DNA of 64,000 nucleotides, from NCBI GenBank assembly GCA_019095985.1, contig CM032667.1:40713826-40777825 (forward strand), read 5' to 3'. Below are positions 10,327-24,150 of this stretch, piece after piece. Position 1 is the stretch's first letter. Every line of letters starts with the position of its first letter. Source of the DNA: Streblospio benedicti (lineage: Eukaryota; Annelida; Polychaeta; Spionida; Spionidae). The notes beneath the pieces are model-generated. The model was given only the letters and a program-made list of their open reading frames with translations, made no database searches and was not told the DNA's origin. Position numbers and translations under genes: made by a program.

Positions 10327-13300
10327 TACTTGCATGGAACATATGAGTAGAAACCACAAGTAGGAAATTTACTACTGCTTAATCAATCTGTGTAGTGCCG
10401 GTGTTGGGCGACCTACAATGATGGATGTGATGCCCTAGGTCAGACCAGGTCAGTGCTTCATTTTGAGACACGAAATTTGAGCCCCAGTTTGACAGTCACA
10501 AATGTTTGTACTACATTTCTATTGGCGTTTTCACGTTCTCATAAACCGATATTGAGGGTTTTATTAGATCTTCAAAATTGCGTATTGTATTTACATGAAA
10601 TCGTGCCTGTATGCTTGGGAAATCGTCTTCAACTTAATTGATCAAAATCAGTCTCCCGTGTACCTTTGAAAAAGCTATAAAATAGCGTCTTGCATTACAC
10701 AAAAACGCTAAAATAGATAAGACAAACATGTCGGGACTTTACTCTGGGTCTAAATATGAAATTATACTCGATCACTGATCTTATCTTCATTAAACTTTCT
10801 CAGTTGTCATTGGAGGATTTGAGATAGTCTTTCAAAATACCTTATATCTAATAGATTTTACTTCTATTATAACAAAAACCGCTCATGTAAACCATATATC
10901 AAGTGGAAAGATGAAGAGCAAGTACAATTGTGACAGCCTCTAGCTCTAATAGATATAAGGTCTTTTACAAAAGCATGGGAATTCCTCTGCTATTAAATAT
11001 GCAACCTCAAACATCCTGGTCTGTTATAGCCATTAAAACAAGGGTGTTCACGAACAACAGCTGCAGAAGCAGCAGCATGCATGGGTGACTTACCAAGTAA
11101 GGATTAGCCAAGACATCAAGTACGTCATTCTGATCAAAGCTTCACCAGTACAAATAAAAAGCACCACATGCTTAAACGAGAAAATACCCAAGTACACCAG
11201 TCATACAGCTGCTCTGAAAAAAATTTAAAGCCACGTGCTTTTAGTTGATGACGTCAATTTTGCAATACATTTAGCAAGATTTACATCATAGAGAAGCTTT
11301 TAGAATAGGCCTCGTGTCAGATCCTTTAAAGGCCTTGTGATAGGCTAGATCTGAGATAGAAGTATAGTGACGATATTTCTTTCAAAAATAATTCAAAGCA
11401 GTGGTTCATCTGTGCATGTCTTTAAGAAGTGCTATTCTGTACTTACATTCATTGTCATATTTCAAAATGAAGATTCATAACATGTATATATAAAAATAAA
11501 ATATTCGTTATATCATAACATCTTAAATCACATCTATCAAAATGAATTACCAAATAAAATCAATCGAAATATTATTCACACAAATGCATTTAAAAAGGAG
11601 GAGAGTGCACATAATATAATCAGTTGTATTGCACTCACACTTTCACGCTAACTGCAATTTCAATGTAATTTTCACAGTGAAATTGAGAAACAAATAACAA
11701 ATGTTGCTCGACTTCTATACATATACCAGGTCCCTTGATGGCCACAAATAAGCATGTCAAATGTGATTGTTGGTGAGGAAATTTTGGAAATGGCCCAAGT
11801 ATATTATATTAAGGCCAGCTTGATATGATAGAGAATTGAAAGCTTTTGATGAGATTTGATAGGCCGGCGGGAACGAGGCTGGCAAGGTTGCAAAATCGTG
11901 GCCAGGAAAGGATGATAGGATATGTGGTACTGCTGAAAATATGCAATTTCAGATTATAGTAGTACTTCTATGTTAAGACCAAGTTGCAACGGAGGAATAG
12001 CCTCAACTTGGAGGACTTTCAATGTGTTGTAGAGTACTTCTATGACACGACTACCTAGCATCAACTAGGCCTTATGGAGAAGGGGGTCTCTTTAATAAAG
12101 CTTGGACCAGGTGAATATAACCACCTTTCAAAATTATTGATGCAGTGTAGAGGAATGCTAGGAAATGATGATGCAGTAGCACATGTAATTAAAATCATAT
12201 CTATAAAACCACATCTATAAGAAAACGTTTATTCACAATCTAAAGGCTCTATAAAGAGATCAATATGAACCACCTAGATATTCGTTGAGACCACTAAAGC
12301 CAGTCTATTGGAGAAGTTCTACTGTAGCATTCAGTGTAAAATGCAAGAAACATGAAGACGGATTTATCTTTAACTCATGACTTTATGTCATTTCTACTTC
12401 TATTGAAATTTGAAAAGACCTGGAGTATGTAGGTAACTCCCAGTGATGCATTAGAATGTCACTTCAAAGGCAAAGTCTATCCATATACATGTGTATGACT
12501 GAATAGGGGAACTCTTACGCTCTTATGTATGCTGCTGAATTCTTTTTTTACTGCCGAGTGAGCTGGAGAAGTTAATGAAATTAATGATTCAACAGTGTAA
12601 TAATCAAAGGTTTTAATTCTGGGGAAAACACAATACACATACTCACATAAAGAGACTCTAACAATAAAAATATCTGTGATGTGATATAATGCAATACAAT
12701 GCAGTGCAACACCAATACAAGAGACTCTCTTTTTTTAAGTAAAAAGATTCCTTTCACCCCAGAACATGCGGTAGTAACAAGTCCAGCCAAAGTAGCAGAC
12801 GTCACTAAATCAGGGCCTGAACACCTGTAATGTGTGCGCCCGTTTAGTGCGGCTTACTCACGATGAATGGGGCACTGAAGCCAGTGGACTGAGAATTAAT
12901 GTGGTGGTAAAACGCACGTAAAGCGGCCATATGGCTGTGTAGCTTATTGAGGGTGTCACTGCCGCCGGGGTGATGTATATGCGCCCAGGGCGGTATTGTG
13001 GGGCTAAAAATACACCAGAGCAAGATAGACACAAAGAAGTGGTTGCTGGTGCAAGTGTCAGTCTTCAGTGGTAGATCTAGCGGATTTGGTGTGGTGAGGG
13101 TGGGGTGGGTTAGGACGCACTATAGCCTCTTTTTTTTCTTATTAAATGTGATATTTTGTAAAAAGGTTTTCTGAATCACTGGGTATCTTTGCACATAAGG
13201 ATGTTTTGGAATTCCTAGTGACGCCCTGACATTTTCTTATAACATGTGTCTGCTTGCCTGGGACTGTGATGTATGGTGGCCGTACTTCAGGATGATGGGT

Positions 13301-13970
13301 TGCTTTTAATGGGGTTAGGTTGAAACATTATGGAGTAGTCGATGTCTTTGACATAGTGTTTGCTTTAAGAAATTATGGCACATACTGCCCTCTGTGTGTA
13401 ATACAATGTCGCCCAGTAGTAAAACTGAATCTGCGTCCACCCCAGTTTAATAATGTGACGTAATATATCATTCACTGGCAATCTTAATAGCGAGCCTCTG
13501 CTATATGTAATGATATGTCACTTAGAACTTCTTCAACTGAATAAAACAAACTGTCTGCAATCAGTATCTTCCTCACATTGCAAAGTCTCACATACTCCAA
13601 AACTCACCAGTCAATTTCGTTTAAACCCATCTCTAGGTGCAAGCGGGTTAATCCCCTGTTAATCCCGTCGGGGGTGTAGTGGGTCGGATGTAGGCGCCGT
13701 CTGTGGCGCCAATTTAACCCTTAGTCTGCGGGAAGGTCAGTGCTGCCTAATTTCCTACTACATGTGGTAGTATATGTGTCTCTCGAGGTATGTCTTGTGC
13801 AGTCTAAAATAAAGTCTAAATTTGCTATTAATCAGACATTCAGTGATGTAAATTTGAGCTTATTTTTGCTTTATTATAGGCTGCTATAGCAGGCACACTT
13901 CTTACTGTAGCCTACTAAAGGCTTGACGAATCTGGGTCAGTTGCATCCCAGAGCTGTATCTAGGAAGATA
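10327..13970. other. Intergenic, no gene recognised
   Basis: AT-rich unique sequence. A MITE right end, GAAGTTCTACTG plus TA, lies at about 12313-12326, with related GAGACCACT units upstream. A CRE-like TGACGTCA lies near 11249. No coding signal was seen. Confidence 0.5.
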
Positions 13971-13972
13971 AT

Positions 13973-13975
<3 letters not shown>

Positions 13976-14020
<45 letters not shown>

Positions 14021-14028
14021 GGGGGGGG
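13976..14028 (+). repeat. Poly-T run followed by poly-G
   Basis: About 40 Ts followed by nine Gs. It may be the tail of a minus-strand retroposed element, but no body could be assigned. Confidence 0.9.
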
Positions 14029-14434
14029 TAACTTGGGTGTAAAATGTTTTTTTATGACTGAGGGCACCTACACTATATGGGTGTAAGAGAATATTAGTAA
14101 CAAAGTGTATTTGACATCATAGTTTATCGTTTAAAGCAGAAGTCGAGTCTATCCCATGTTTAAACCAAGTAACAGGCTGAAAGTGTTAAAATTGTCAGCA
14201 CAACATACTGTTGCACAAGCTTAGCAGAAAACAGTACTCTACTGTAGTACCTGCCACCACAGCGCCCCTGTTATACAATGCCAATCTGTCTGCCTGAGGT
14301 GGGTGTAGCTATATTTAGACTCTATCTGTCACCCCAAACGCCACCATTTTGCCCACATTCTGACGCCTACTGTAGATTAGGTAGTGGCTTTATGATGAGA
14401 AATGTGCATTGGGATCTGGGTGTTGACGCGTCGG

Positions 14435-14470
14435 CTTATGGTAGCAAAACGTTCCGCTGATGCAAAATGC
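14435..14470 (+). repeat. 36-bp dispersed duplicate, copy 1
   Basis: Begins CTTATGGTAGCAAAACGTTC. It matches 15888-15923 at 35 of 36 positions. The flanks do not match, so the shared unit is short. Confidence 0.85.
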
Positions 14471-14613
14471 CAGAGAAACATGTAGAATATTCCTTCATCT
14501 GCCAATCATCCATGTAATTCAGGCCTATATCTAAAAATATATACTTCGCAAACACTATGATTGGTTGCTTATTTGTGTCTGGATAATTTTAAAGCCCATC
14601 TGCTGTGACCATA

Positions 14614-14740
14614 GGCAGATCCAGCGGGGAGGGTGGGGGGGGGCGCTTCCTGCGCCCATGTCCGCCGTCGAGTGCGCGTACGAAACCCATGAAATCCCTT
14701 AAGTGCCCCCCTCCTTTTCCAAAAAAAAACTAGATCTGCC
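14614..14740. mobile_element. MITE with GGCAGATC termini, copy 1
   Basis: The left end is GGCAGATCCAG and the right end CTAGATCTGCC, an inverted pair. G-rich sequence follows the left end and C-rich sequence precedes the right end, so the 127-bp unit folds on itself. A second copy lies at 45641-45790. Confidence 0.7.
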
Positions 14741-15210
14741 GTTTGGTGATAAACACTGAGCCAAACTTTGGAAATATCCAGAGAAACTATTGTTGTGAAC
14801 AGACGATGCGCCGATACCACGTCCATATTGAAATCGTTAAGTCTTGATATCAGTGCCCCGGATGGTGTTAAAAATAGGTTCTACTGTATCATTTCCCAGT
14901 ATCATCAGTGCACTAAGTTCATGCATCCTCATCACACGCATTCTCACAATCGTACATGTATATATAACAAAGCAACACAAAAAAACACCCGTGGTTATTA
15001 GCACCATACGACAGCCTCAGTGCAAAAGGTTAGCGCCTCTAGTGATGCAAAAATTGTGATTGGCGGGGACAAATTAGTTTGCTCACGTGATTTACAGACG
15101 TGAATACAAATGGTGTATATTGAATTATGGGATATGATAAGAGCCACACGGTGTTCAACAATGCTTACCGCAACCGGCGGAGATGGCTACAGTTTGACAC
15201 GTGCAGCTGA

Positions 15211-15253
15211 CTATTTTTTTTTTTGTTTTTTTTTTTTTTTTTTTTTTTTTTTT
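15211..15253 (+). repeat. Poly-T run
   Basis: Poly-T with a single G interruption. Confidence 0.95.
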
Positions 15254-15887
15254 GGGATTCATGGAATTGGAATTCATGGAATTCAGGAATTGGTGGAGGA
15301 AGCACAGCTCGTACAAATCACGTGCAGATCCATTTTTGAAGTGGGGGTGTGTGTGGGGGGGGATCTGGATCTGATAATTGTTTAACTTACGACCTATTGC
15401 AGACATGCTGGAAACCCCATAAAAATGGAATGTTGAAATATGTTGGTGAAAAGGGTCTTGGCTGGGTGTGGGGGCGGGGGAGTGTTTGAAGATCACTGCA
15501 AAGAAACGATGAAAATGACTTTTTTCAAAGAAAAGAAGTTAAGGTGCCCTCTGCGTTCAAGCAGTTACCATCCACGTTACATCGAAGTACTCCTGAATAC
15601 TGACAAGTCACATAAAGGTCCATCTACCAACACGCCATACACAGGGGGCCTAACACAGGATTCGCAAATGGCTTTGAAAAGGGACTGAGATAACAACCGC
15701 ATTCTTCGCAGGGTGTTCGGATTAGAACATGACGTTATGCATTTATAGTCTTATCGTCGGTTTATACACCCCTGAAGTATGAAGTTGATTATTGAATATA
15801 TATTTTCTGAAAATCTGTATATAGTAGAACATGTCCAGCAAGACCGTCCTGACGACCTGCCTCTTGTAGTCTCGGTAGAACGATGGT

Positions 15888-15923
15888 CTTATGGTAGCAA
15901 AACGTTCCCCTGATGCAAAATGC
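15888..15923 (+). repeat. 36-bp dispersed duplicate, copy 2
   Basis: One mismatch to 14435-14470. It lies immediately before the LINE-like 3' end. Confidence 0.85.
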
Positions 15924-15924
15924 G

Positions 15925-16291
15925 ATGACATCTTTTAACAGAATTTTTAGAATGTTGTTTAATTTAGATAGAAGAGCCTCTATATCACATAATATGTTGT
16001 TGAACAATATTAGAGCTTTTGATGTTAATATTAGGAAGTACATTTTAAATTTTAAAGTAGAATTGAAAAGTGTAATAACGTTTTAGTTCAGACTCTACTT
16101 GACTGCTGGCAGTATCCAAATTCATTATTATTCCTAGCGTGGAAAAACAAAACAACAACTGTACATTCTGTGATATGTTTGTGATTTATGCATAGTTTTA
16201 TTTATTTACTATTTATTTATGTATATATGTATATTTTAGGTCTTTTCTATGGAATTTAATCCGAAATAAATGTTTCTATTCTATTCTATTC
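15925..16291 (+). mobile_element. Probable 5'-truncated LINE 3' end
   Basis: A 53-codon open frame (15925-16086) is followed by about 190 bases of AT-rich sequence, then GAAATAAATG and a (CTATT)n tail at about 16275-16291. The frame reads LLNNIRAFDVNIRKYI in its middle, which looks like the C-terminal end of a retrotransposon protein. The short pentanucleotide tail is typical of non-LTR elements. The family cannot be named from this much sequence. Confidence 0.4.
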
Positions 16292-19200
16292 TTTGTTGGA
16301 GGTTCATGTTCGCCTCTATCATTAGAATGGATTGGAACTGCGGAAAATAGAGATGGTGTCTTCATAGATGTGGTCTTAACCGAAGGCTCTACTGGACTGT
16401 ATTTTGCACATCCAGGGCACTATATGGGAGATGACGTGTAATTAAGGACTCGTCGTATGTTTTAGCATCATGCTAATCATATTTGGTGCTGTCAGAAACC
16501 ATACGCAGTTACTTACGTCACAGACAGAACCGTGCCCCAATTTACTACAGCTACATTGCAGTACACTTGAACAACATAAACATGAAAAGAGTTATTATTA
16601 ATACACTTGATATGTTGGGTGGATGATGTATTTATGTATTTGATTTAATTTGATGTGTGGAACTGTGGATATAATAATACATTTTTAAATACAATATGAA
16701 CGCAGATAATTTTTTGTGGCTATATCAACATCATTGGCAGAGGTATATCTTTAGAAGATGGGGGGGGGGCACACAGGATTTCATGGGTTTGGTTTAGTGC
16801 AAAAAAAGTTTGTGGCGGCGATGCCGGAACCCCATGAAAGTAGTAAAGTAGTTTTATGTTGCATCTTTAAAAGTGCCGCAGTGTCCACACTGTGAATTTC
16901 GTAAAACACAAAATAGGACATGCCAAGAGTAACGTTCACATTGAATCATAGTCATTGAAATTCGTTTATTGTGTTGGACAAGAAGCAATGCAGCTGTGGA
17001 AGGTGCATTTTTACACTCCAGGCTGGATTTATCATTATCAATCAGCTAGGATCACCGTCCACATATGGACAAAGCGTAGTAATATGTTGTCTTTGCCACA
17101 TTTCTACTGGGGGTGGCAACTAGTGGATTTCAAAGCCAAGTGATCCTGCATTCTGAATGGTTTATAGCTGAATCAGCGTCTACGAATAATTCAAGAATGC
17201 CAGGCGCAATAATCTGCTCTTTCATTGTCTTCTTTTATTCTTTTTTGTAAGTTAACACATCGTATAGTTTGACATAATGAATATATCGAATTGTTTTCTA
17301 TTTTGAGACTACAGTCCGAAATTGGTGGAGATTACCTGAGCCATTCACCAATTTCGAGCTGTTAATCTCACACCCTCAAAACAAGTAGATGCTAATTACT
17401 TCAATTCTTGCTGGGAATAGACGGCTGTTACCCCCGTGTACTCCTACTAGCGTCACAGTTGGCTGCACACAGACTCCCGCTCATGCTAATCCTCCCAGTC
17501 GATACTGCCGCCGCATCTTTGATCAGCGACGCTTCAAAAGTACTGCCTTTGGTGATGCCCAGGGCAGAAAGGTCGCCGTATGCATAGATCTGACAAAATT
17601 AGATTCATCAGAAATCTTAAAACCACCTAATCTTTTGATCATTTAGAGCTCGTGTTCACCGGTATTCTTCTTCATATCACAGGCATTAAGAGAACATAAA
17701 CACGTTCGGTTCTTGAACCAGTTTGACAGAAACCTCTAATATTATAATCATGATAATATAGCCTATCACGTTAAGGAAAAATGATAGTAATCTGACACTT
17801 CTGAACACTTCATAACACTTCATCACAAGAATCGACGTTTGATTTAAAGATACTAACACGTCACCCGACAATATGCAATTTCACAACGTGAATACAGTGT
17901 ATCATCAAGTAAAGACCACTCTTAAAAGATACCACCTCTAAAATACACCCTTTTGTACAAGACTGCCTGTACATAAAATATCACCTCTCTCCTGAGGTCA
18001 CATGAGGCTTGCCCCTGAGTAGATTGATCAGAACGGCCATGTCACATTAGTGTCGTGCACATCCTTGATACCCCAGGCTCACATTACTACGACCCACCTG
18101 ACCCATGCGTGGCACGCGACGCTGATAAATGGGATTAGACCATAATCCAGTCATGTGACTACGCCTTTTAGACACACCTGAACCATTCTGTAGAGGTGAC
18201 TAACTGACCATAGGCCATAAACGCTGAAACCTCTTAAAGGAGATCGATATGCGATGAATTAGGGTCCTGGCCCTTGAGTCATGTTCATATATTGTGTCAG
18301 ATTCAATAGCTTCCATAATGTGAGACTGTTACTTACAGAGATTCTGTACCACGTACGGTAGCATCTCGCTTTTTAAGTGTTCAACTGGGAGTACGCATTG
18401 CGTACGCTGTACGCAAGCGTACATTGCTTCAAATGAATTAATAAATTTAGTACACAACAGTGTGACGTGCCTGTGTTTGGGTGGCGTGAGGTAACGCATC
18501 TACTCAATATCGCGGGTTTCCTATGCGCACAAAAGCGCTTGTGGTGGAAAACGAACAACCACCCCTGGACACCTTGCTTGTCACTTTGAATGGCAGTGTG
18601 ATTTCTAACTAGTATGGCTGTCTTCTTGACTAGTTGTGGTATCAATATCACTGGAGAAAAAAAAACCTATTGTAAAATAGATTACAGGTTATGTTTCATG
18701 GATATAAATAATGTGTTCGCTAGGTCCAAGCAGTAAATCACCACATTAGTATCACTAAGTATCTTATTTGTAAAGCAAGCATAAAAGTGTCATAAAGTAC
18801 ATATACATATACATTATAGATTAGCCCTCTATGTTTTGAATATACAAGTCTGCAAATGAAATCATATTCAATTCAAATATTGATTTTGTATTACATGTAT
18901 TTCATTAGCAAATTTTAATCAATCAATGTTTGAAAATTAAAAGTCGTTTGCCATAATTTGTAAAATATGAAATACTGTGCTGAAGCCCAGAATAAACCGT
19001 CAACTCAACATTGGCCTAGAATGCAACAAGGGAAGTTTGATTCATCCTCACTGGGTTCCGGGAAATTAGACATCCACTGTTGTGAAGTTGAGCATATTTT
19101 AAGCTCTATTCTTGTCTGTAAATTAGTAGGCAATTGTAAGCTCTATTCTCGTGTGCATTAGTAGGCAAGCAATGGCTACCTTAAAGACACAACATGACTA

Positions 19201-19679
19201 GTAGCTTGTAAGTAAGCACAACACCACGAACATCTAATTTACTTAGATGAAAAATCCATATCAATACATTTACAAGTTGCATAAAAGAGTAATAATGTCA
19301 CGTAATCACCTGACAATGTTGCTTTGCTCAGCCACACAGACGTGATTAGGGTAAAAGCTCCAACAATGCTGCTAAGGTAACCTAATTCATCAGGCGTCTT
19401 GTGTTTCTGTAGGGTTTAGTCTTCTTCCTGGAGGAAGGAAGAATGCAATGGCGTCCAGTATAAGAAGCTACAACTACTACCGCGCATTGCCTGCAGGTAA
19501 ACTTTGAATGTATGTAGTGTTGTGAACAACAGAATTTTCACATCTTGTATAGCTTAGGCCCAGAGGGTATATAGTGTGCAAGTGAAGCTCAGCCGCTTAC
19601 TGTCCATGCGTACTGGAAACTAGCAAATTTAAAGACTAATTTTGTTACACTAATTTCCCACTTTCCACCTTATTTAAAA
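16292..19679. other. Intergenic, no gene recognised
   Basis: It holds a G-rich fragment at about 16737-16850 that resembles one half of the GGCAGATC MITE. MITE-like GGTCTTAAC units lie at about 16350-16400, and a TACGCA palindrome lies at 18390-18425. No coding region was recognised. Confidence 0.5.
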
Positions 19680-20012
19680 AAAATGTAAATGTGGTGGTTT
19701 ATAGTCATGATTCTTGTGCTCCCACAACTTTACATTCACACCAGGCCGTTGGCATCCTTATCACTCCATATCTTTCTCTACTCCCCGGGGAGCATACAGC
19801 ACAATTGCTACCGTAGCGGCGCAGACATGCTAATCATTCACATTTGCGTTCACTGGCTTGACCTGTACCTAATTAACATGTAGGTACCACGGAGCAGTGT
19901 GAACCTGTTACAGGTAAGTTTGCTCAACACTTACCACCAGACCTGACCGGGAATCGAACCCACGACCTTCTGGTCACGAATCCAACTCCCTATCCACTTG
20001 ACCACGGAAGCT
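19680..20012 (-). repeat. tRNA-derived SINE, copy B (most complete)
   Basis: Read from 20012 on the minus strand, the head has an A-box-like region and GGGTTCGATTCCCGG (B box). The body matches copies A and C, and the 3' end includes the TATAAACCACCACATTTAC segment that copy A lacks. The tail is short. Confidence 0.8.
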
Positions 20013-23000
20013 CACAAAGCCATTCCACGCTTCACACTAAAAAAGCTTCGGCACCCTCGTGCACTATCATCTGGTTTGTGCTATTATATACAAAAATATA
20101 TTCGTGTACTTCGGTAGTTTACAATCGGCACGCTAGGTACACTATGCAACAATGAGCAAAGTTCCCAAAGGGAGGAGATTACACCATTTTAAGTGTGTAT
20201 ATAAAAAGAAAAAAGAAAATGTATCACAACATACATTTACATACCCACCACATTGATGCCAAATTGGTGTACATTTGATATAAGCGTCTTGCTATTCATC
20301 AAGGACAAGGCAGTTATAAATCAATATAAATCTATTGAGCAAACTATATGATGTCATTTAATCGTTGAACCACAATACACTACCCATTGCGGTTTTGTGT
20401 AGTTGAAATGCACCTTAATTTTGCGGCAAAGCACAGCATTATTGAAGACAAGAATAGCAGAGTGCATTGGTTGGCGTTGGCAGGATTTATCAAGTGTCTT
20501 TTTGTTTTCTTCTTTACATTGTAATGATTTTCATTTATATTTATCTGATCCTCGTTTCTTTCTGTGCTTCTTTTTGCCATCATCACCATTACTATGATTA
20601 CAACCCAAATTTAACATTTTACTTCTTTGTTGTTCAAGTCTTTCGGTTCATTTACATTTAGACCTTATAACTGTGTGAATGTGGACAGGCAGGAACAGAC
20701 TAATGAAGAAACAAACAAACAAACAAACAAACAAACACAACACAACAACAGAATGTAACTGTGAATTGATCATTACTAGAACTGTCCCTAGGACAAGCAG
20801 ACTATCCAACATAGATTGTCTATCCTACCCTAAAGTATTTGATGCTATAACTGCTATAGTAAGACTCTGTTTCGCTGAAGGGCGTCACTTTTCTAATGTA
20901 GGAATCCATGACGTTGGTACATTTTTTCTCGTTTGCTTATTTTGTTCAAAATTGTGTTTTTGTATCAAGTTTTCGTTTATTTTTGTTCATTTTCAGACTC
21001 CCATTGCGAGTGTGTGTGAAGGGGGGCATATTAGTACGTACCCAACTTCCTGTTAAATACGCCACTACTCACAACCTATACGCATGTATATGTGCATGCA
21101 CATCAAAAAGTAAGGGGCCGCTACAAATACAAATAGATCACGTTCATTTGAGATGCAATAGACATGCCAACGAATCATTAACACTCTGTCAACACACACA
21201 GTCTAGAAGACGGCTTTCTTATTATAAATCGGCTGCCTTCTTTCATGTTTCATGACCATTTTTCACTATCAAGTGCATCGTTTGAGCAGCTCATCTGTCT
21301 CATATGTCCATTGTAATTACTGCAATGCAGATACAGCAGTCTTCTTAAGGATTGCTGGTAATTAGCATTGGGGATTATATTGTTTCTTTCACATGTTCTG
21401 TGGTTCCACTTTATGCTTGTTATATTACTTGTTCTGCGTTTTAATCAACTTGCTAACAAGAGCAATAAGAGATTGTAAGAATTACTTGTCAGAGCACAAA
21501 GCTTATACTTGATAATCCCTCCGTTTCTTCCACTCTTCTTTTTTTTCTTAATATGTCAATGTCATTCTTCTTCTTTTTGTTGCCTGACATTTTCTTTTCT
21601 AGCTTTCATTCCTTTGCCTGTGTCTGTGGGACATTTGAGCTGCCAGACTCTTCAAAACCCAAACAATGAACTCCCCAGGCCTTTGGGAGGTATATTCTGA
21701 CAGCCGAACGCGTGTGGGTTTACTGATTTCATACAATGCTGAATCTTTACAACTAGTTCCATACCTGCTTCTACTACATTTTCATTGGATATTCAGTCCC
21801 GCTTACTCCTTTTAATAGGTTATAAATATATTTATGGTAAGACGAGAAAAGTAATTAGACCAATATAACATCAGAAAAAAGAGTAGTAGTGTCCCACATA
21901 TAGACAATAATTACTTTATCTAACTTGGTTAATCTAAATTTTCTAATGTTCGGTATGTGGATTACACAATCTTTATGATGAGTGCTATATCATCTTCTAA
22001 ATAGGTCTTTCATCCATCGTGCGTACATCCACAATGCATATTATATCAGGACCTAGCTGCATCAAGAGGCACAGTGTCAAACCCATAAATAAATGATACG
22101 TCACTAGCGGGGCAGGGATGACCACCATCCATCCTTCTTCCCCACAAAAAGGACCTCTTCTCGTTACCTCCAAAATGTAATTTTCACGTGTTAGCGAGCT
22201 TCTGCTCATACAAAACACATTACATTCACTGGTACTCGAACGCCTCCTCTTGAAACCTGGATCTGCCAGTCCAACACTACTATTCGGCAATGACCTCGTT
22301 CTGTCTATAAGAGTCACCACACCGAGGCCCCGAGTCTGCACACACACTATCCTCCTCCCATTGAGAGGGTATCAGCTGTCACTGCGACACTATGGGCCTA
22401 TTGTCGTTGTGTTTTCCGCAGAAAGCCTTCCTTCTATTCAGCCTCGCCCCAAGTCTGACAGGCGTTTCTTAGCATGCAGTTTTCAAGGATTTTGTTGATC
22501 CGGTGGCTGTTGTTCACAGTAAAGTCCCACCAGTCTGCCAGTCAGAGATGTGCATTGTCCACTCTTTACTGTGATAAATATAGGCGTGGAAAAAAAGATG
22601 ATTCTACTTTCTAAAAATGCGTTTGCATCAAGAATCCTGCGTGGAATCATAGCTTACTACGCCTGATTCGGATTAGATATGGGGGTTTATCTTACTCTAG
22701 CGTGAAAGGCTAAAGTCAGACGTTCACGTCAATTGAAGCCGATAAAGTCCTAATATTTCAGGTTGTTGTCAAATGACACGCCAGGTGCTTACTTGTATAG
22801 CGTCATGGAGGTACAAAAGTGTGGATTCAGCTATAATGTATATTCTGAGAGAAACACTTCATCATGTTATCTACCCTCTCGTGATAGATGCATAGTACGT
22901 ATATGCATGTCATTTACACTATAAGTTCAACCCAGTAAAAGTCGGAGGTAAAATAAACTTTGATTCTGACCTCTACAAAAAGAAGAACCTCTATAATAAG

Positions 23001-24117
23001 ACATTTTCTCGTTTTTTCTGAACCTTCATAGAAAGACCACGTCTCTGCTCAGACCACCGGTTGGTTCAAAACAGAAGTGTTATAGTAGAGCGTCTTACTG
23101 ACTGTGAAAGGAAGTCTTATCATTGCATTTATCCATTGTGATCTTCCGCGATCTTGCTACTTCCGGGTAACGGCTGTACAAACTGGACCTCTATAGCTCA
23201 GCATTACACAGGATAATCACGATGAAGTGGAAGCACTCAAAGAGAAAAAAAAGTAAACTGTCTTTCACAGTTTCCGTGCTCAGAGTGCTATTGGGCTTAC
23301 ACTGTACAGCACAGAAAAGCTGAGAGAATGGGAAAATATGGCCCTTTTCAGGACACTCCGAAAAGGTTTTGGGGTCTTCTTGACCATAAGGGCAGTAATG
23401 TCACCGATACGTGATCCATTTTTAATGTTTGATGTCGCCAATGTACTTTATGAACGTTTACTAACAAGAACAGTGATTTAATATCGGATATGACAGATGC
23501 ATGGGACGTAAACATCGGCATATGATACAGCATTAGCTAACATTGCAATACTGATTTTATGACTATTTGAATGGGACAGTATGATGGGATTAAGGCTACA
23601 TGTGAGCAGGCACGGACTACGTGCTAATCGCCATCTCTAAACATCCGGGTCACTTAAAAGAAACAAAACAGGATACTCACCAGGCACTTTATAGATAGTT
23701 TGCCAATTACAGCTAGATTTAAAAGATGATTTAGACGATTTATGTTATAAATCCAAGATTAGCACGTGCCAGGTCCCGAATAGCATAGGAGCATAGTCAA
23801 ATCCTTTAAAAGGCTACCATTTGATATGGAATATTTTGCCAAGATTTTGAGACCTAATCAGTAAATATAGATGAATTCTTAATGAACGTGTCCCATATTT
23901 ACCCACACCCCTCACACCCCCAACACGCCCAAACACACTAAAAAAAGTTGTGTTTTTCAGTCCCACGCTCCCCCATTTTTTTTCATATCAGCCCTGGATG
24001 TGATGAAAGCTAGCATGCAGCACATCCACCACATGGCATCAAACCTCACTGCACTCTTGAATGCGGTCGCGCTGTATGCTTATAAAAACAGCTCATCCTG
24101 TGACGTCGGGATAGAAT
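20013..24117. other. Intergenic, no gene recognised
   Basis: It contains an AAAC microsatellite at 20709-20736 and pyrimidine-rich stretches near 21500-21610. A MITE-like patch with AGAACCTCTATAATAAGAC lies at about 22980-23095. The remaining sequence is unique without coding signal. Confidence 0.5.
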
Positions 24118-24150
24118 CGCCGCCGCCGTCGCCGTCGCCGCCGCCACCGC
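24118..24150 (+). repeat. CCG/TCG trinucleotide repeat
   Basis: Imperfect CGC/CGT triplets. The proline run in the overlapping short frame comes from this repeat. Confidence 0.85.
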
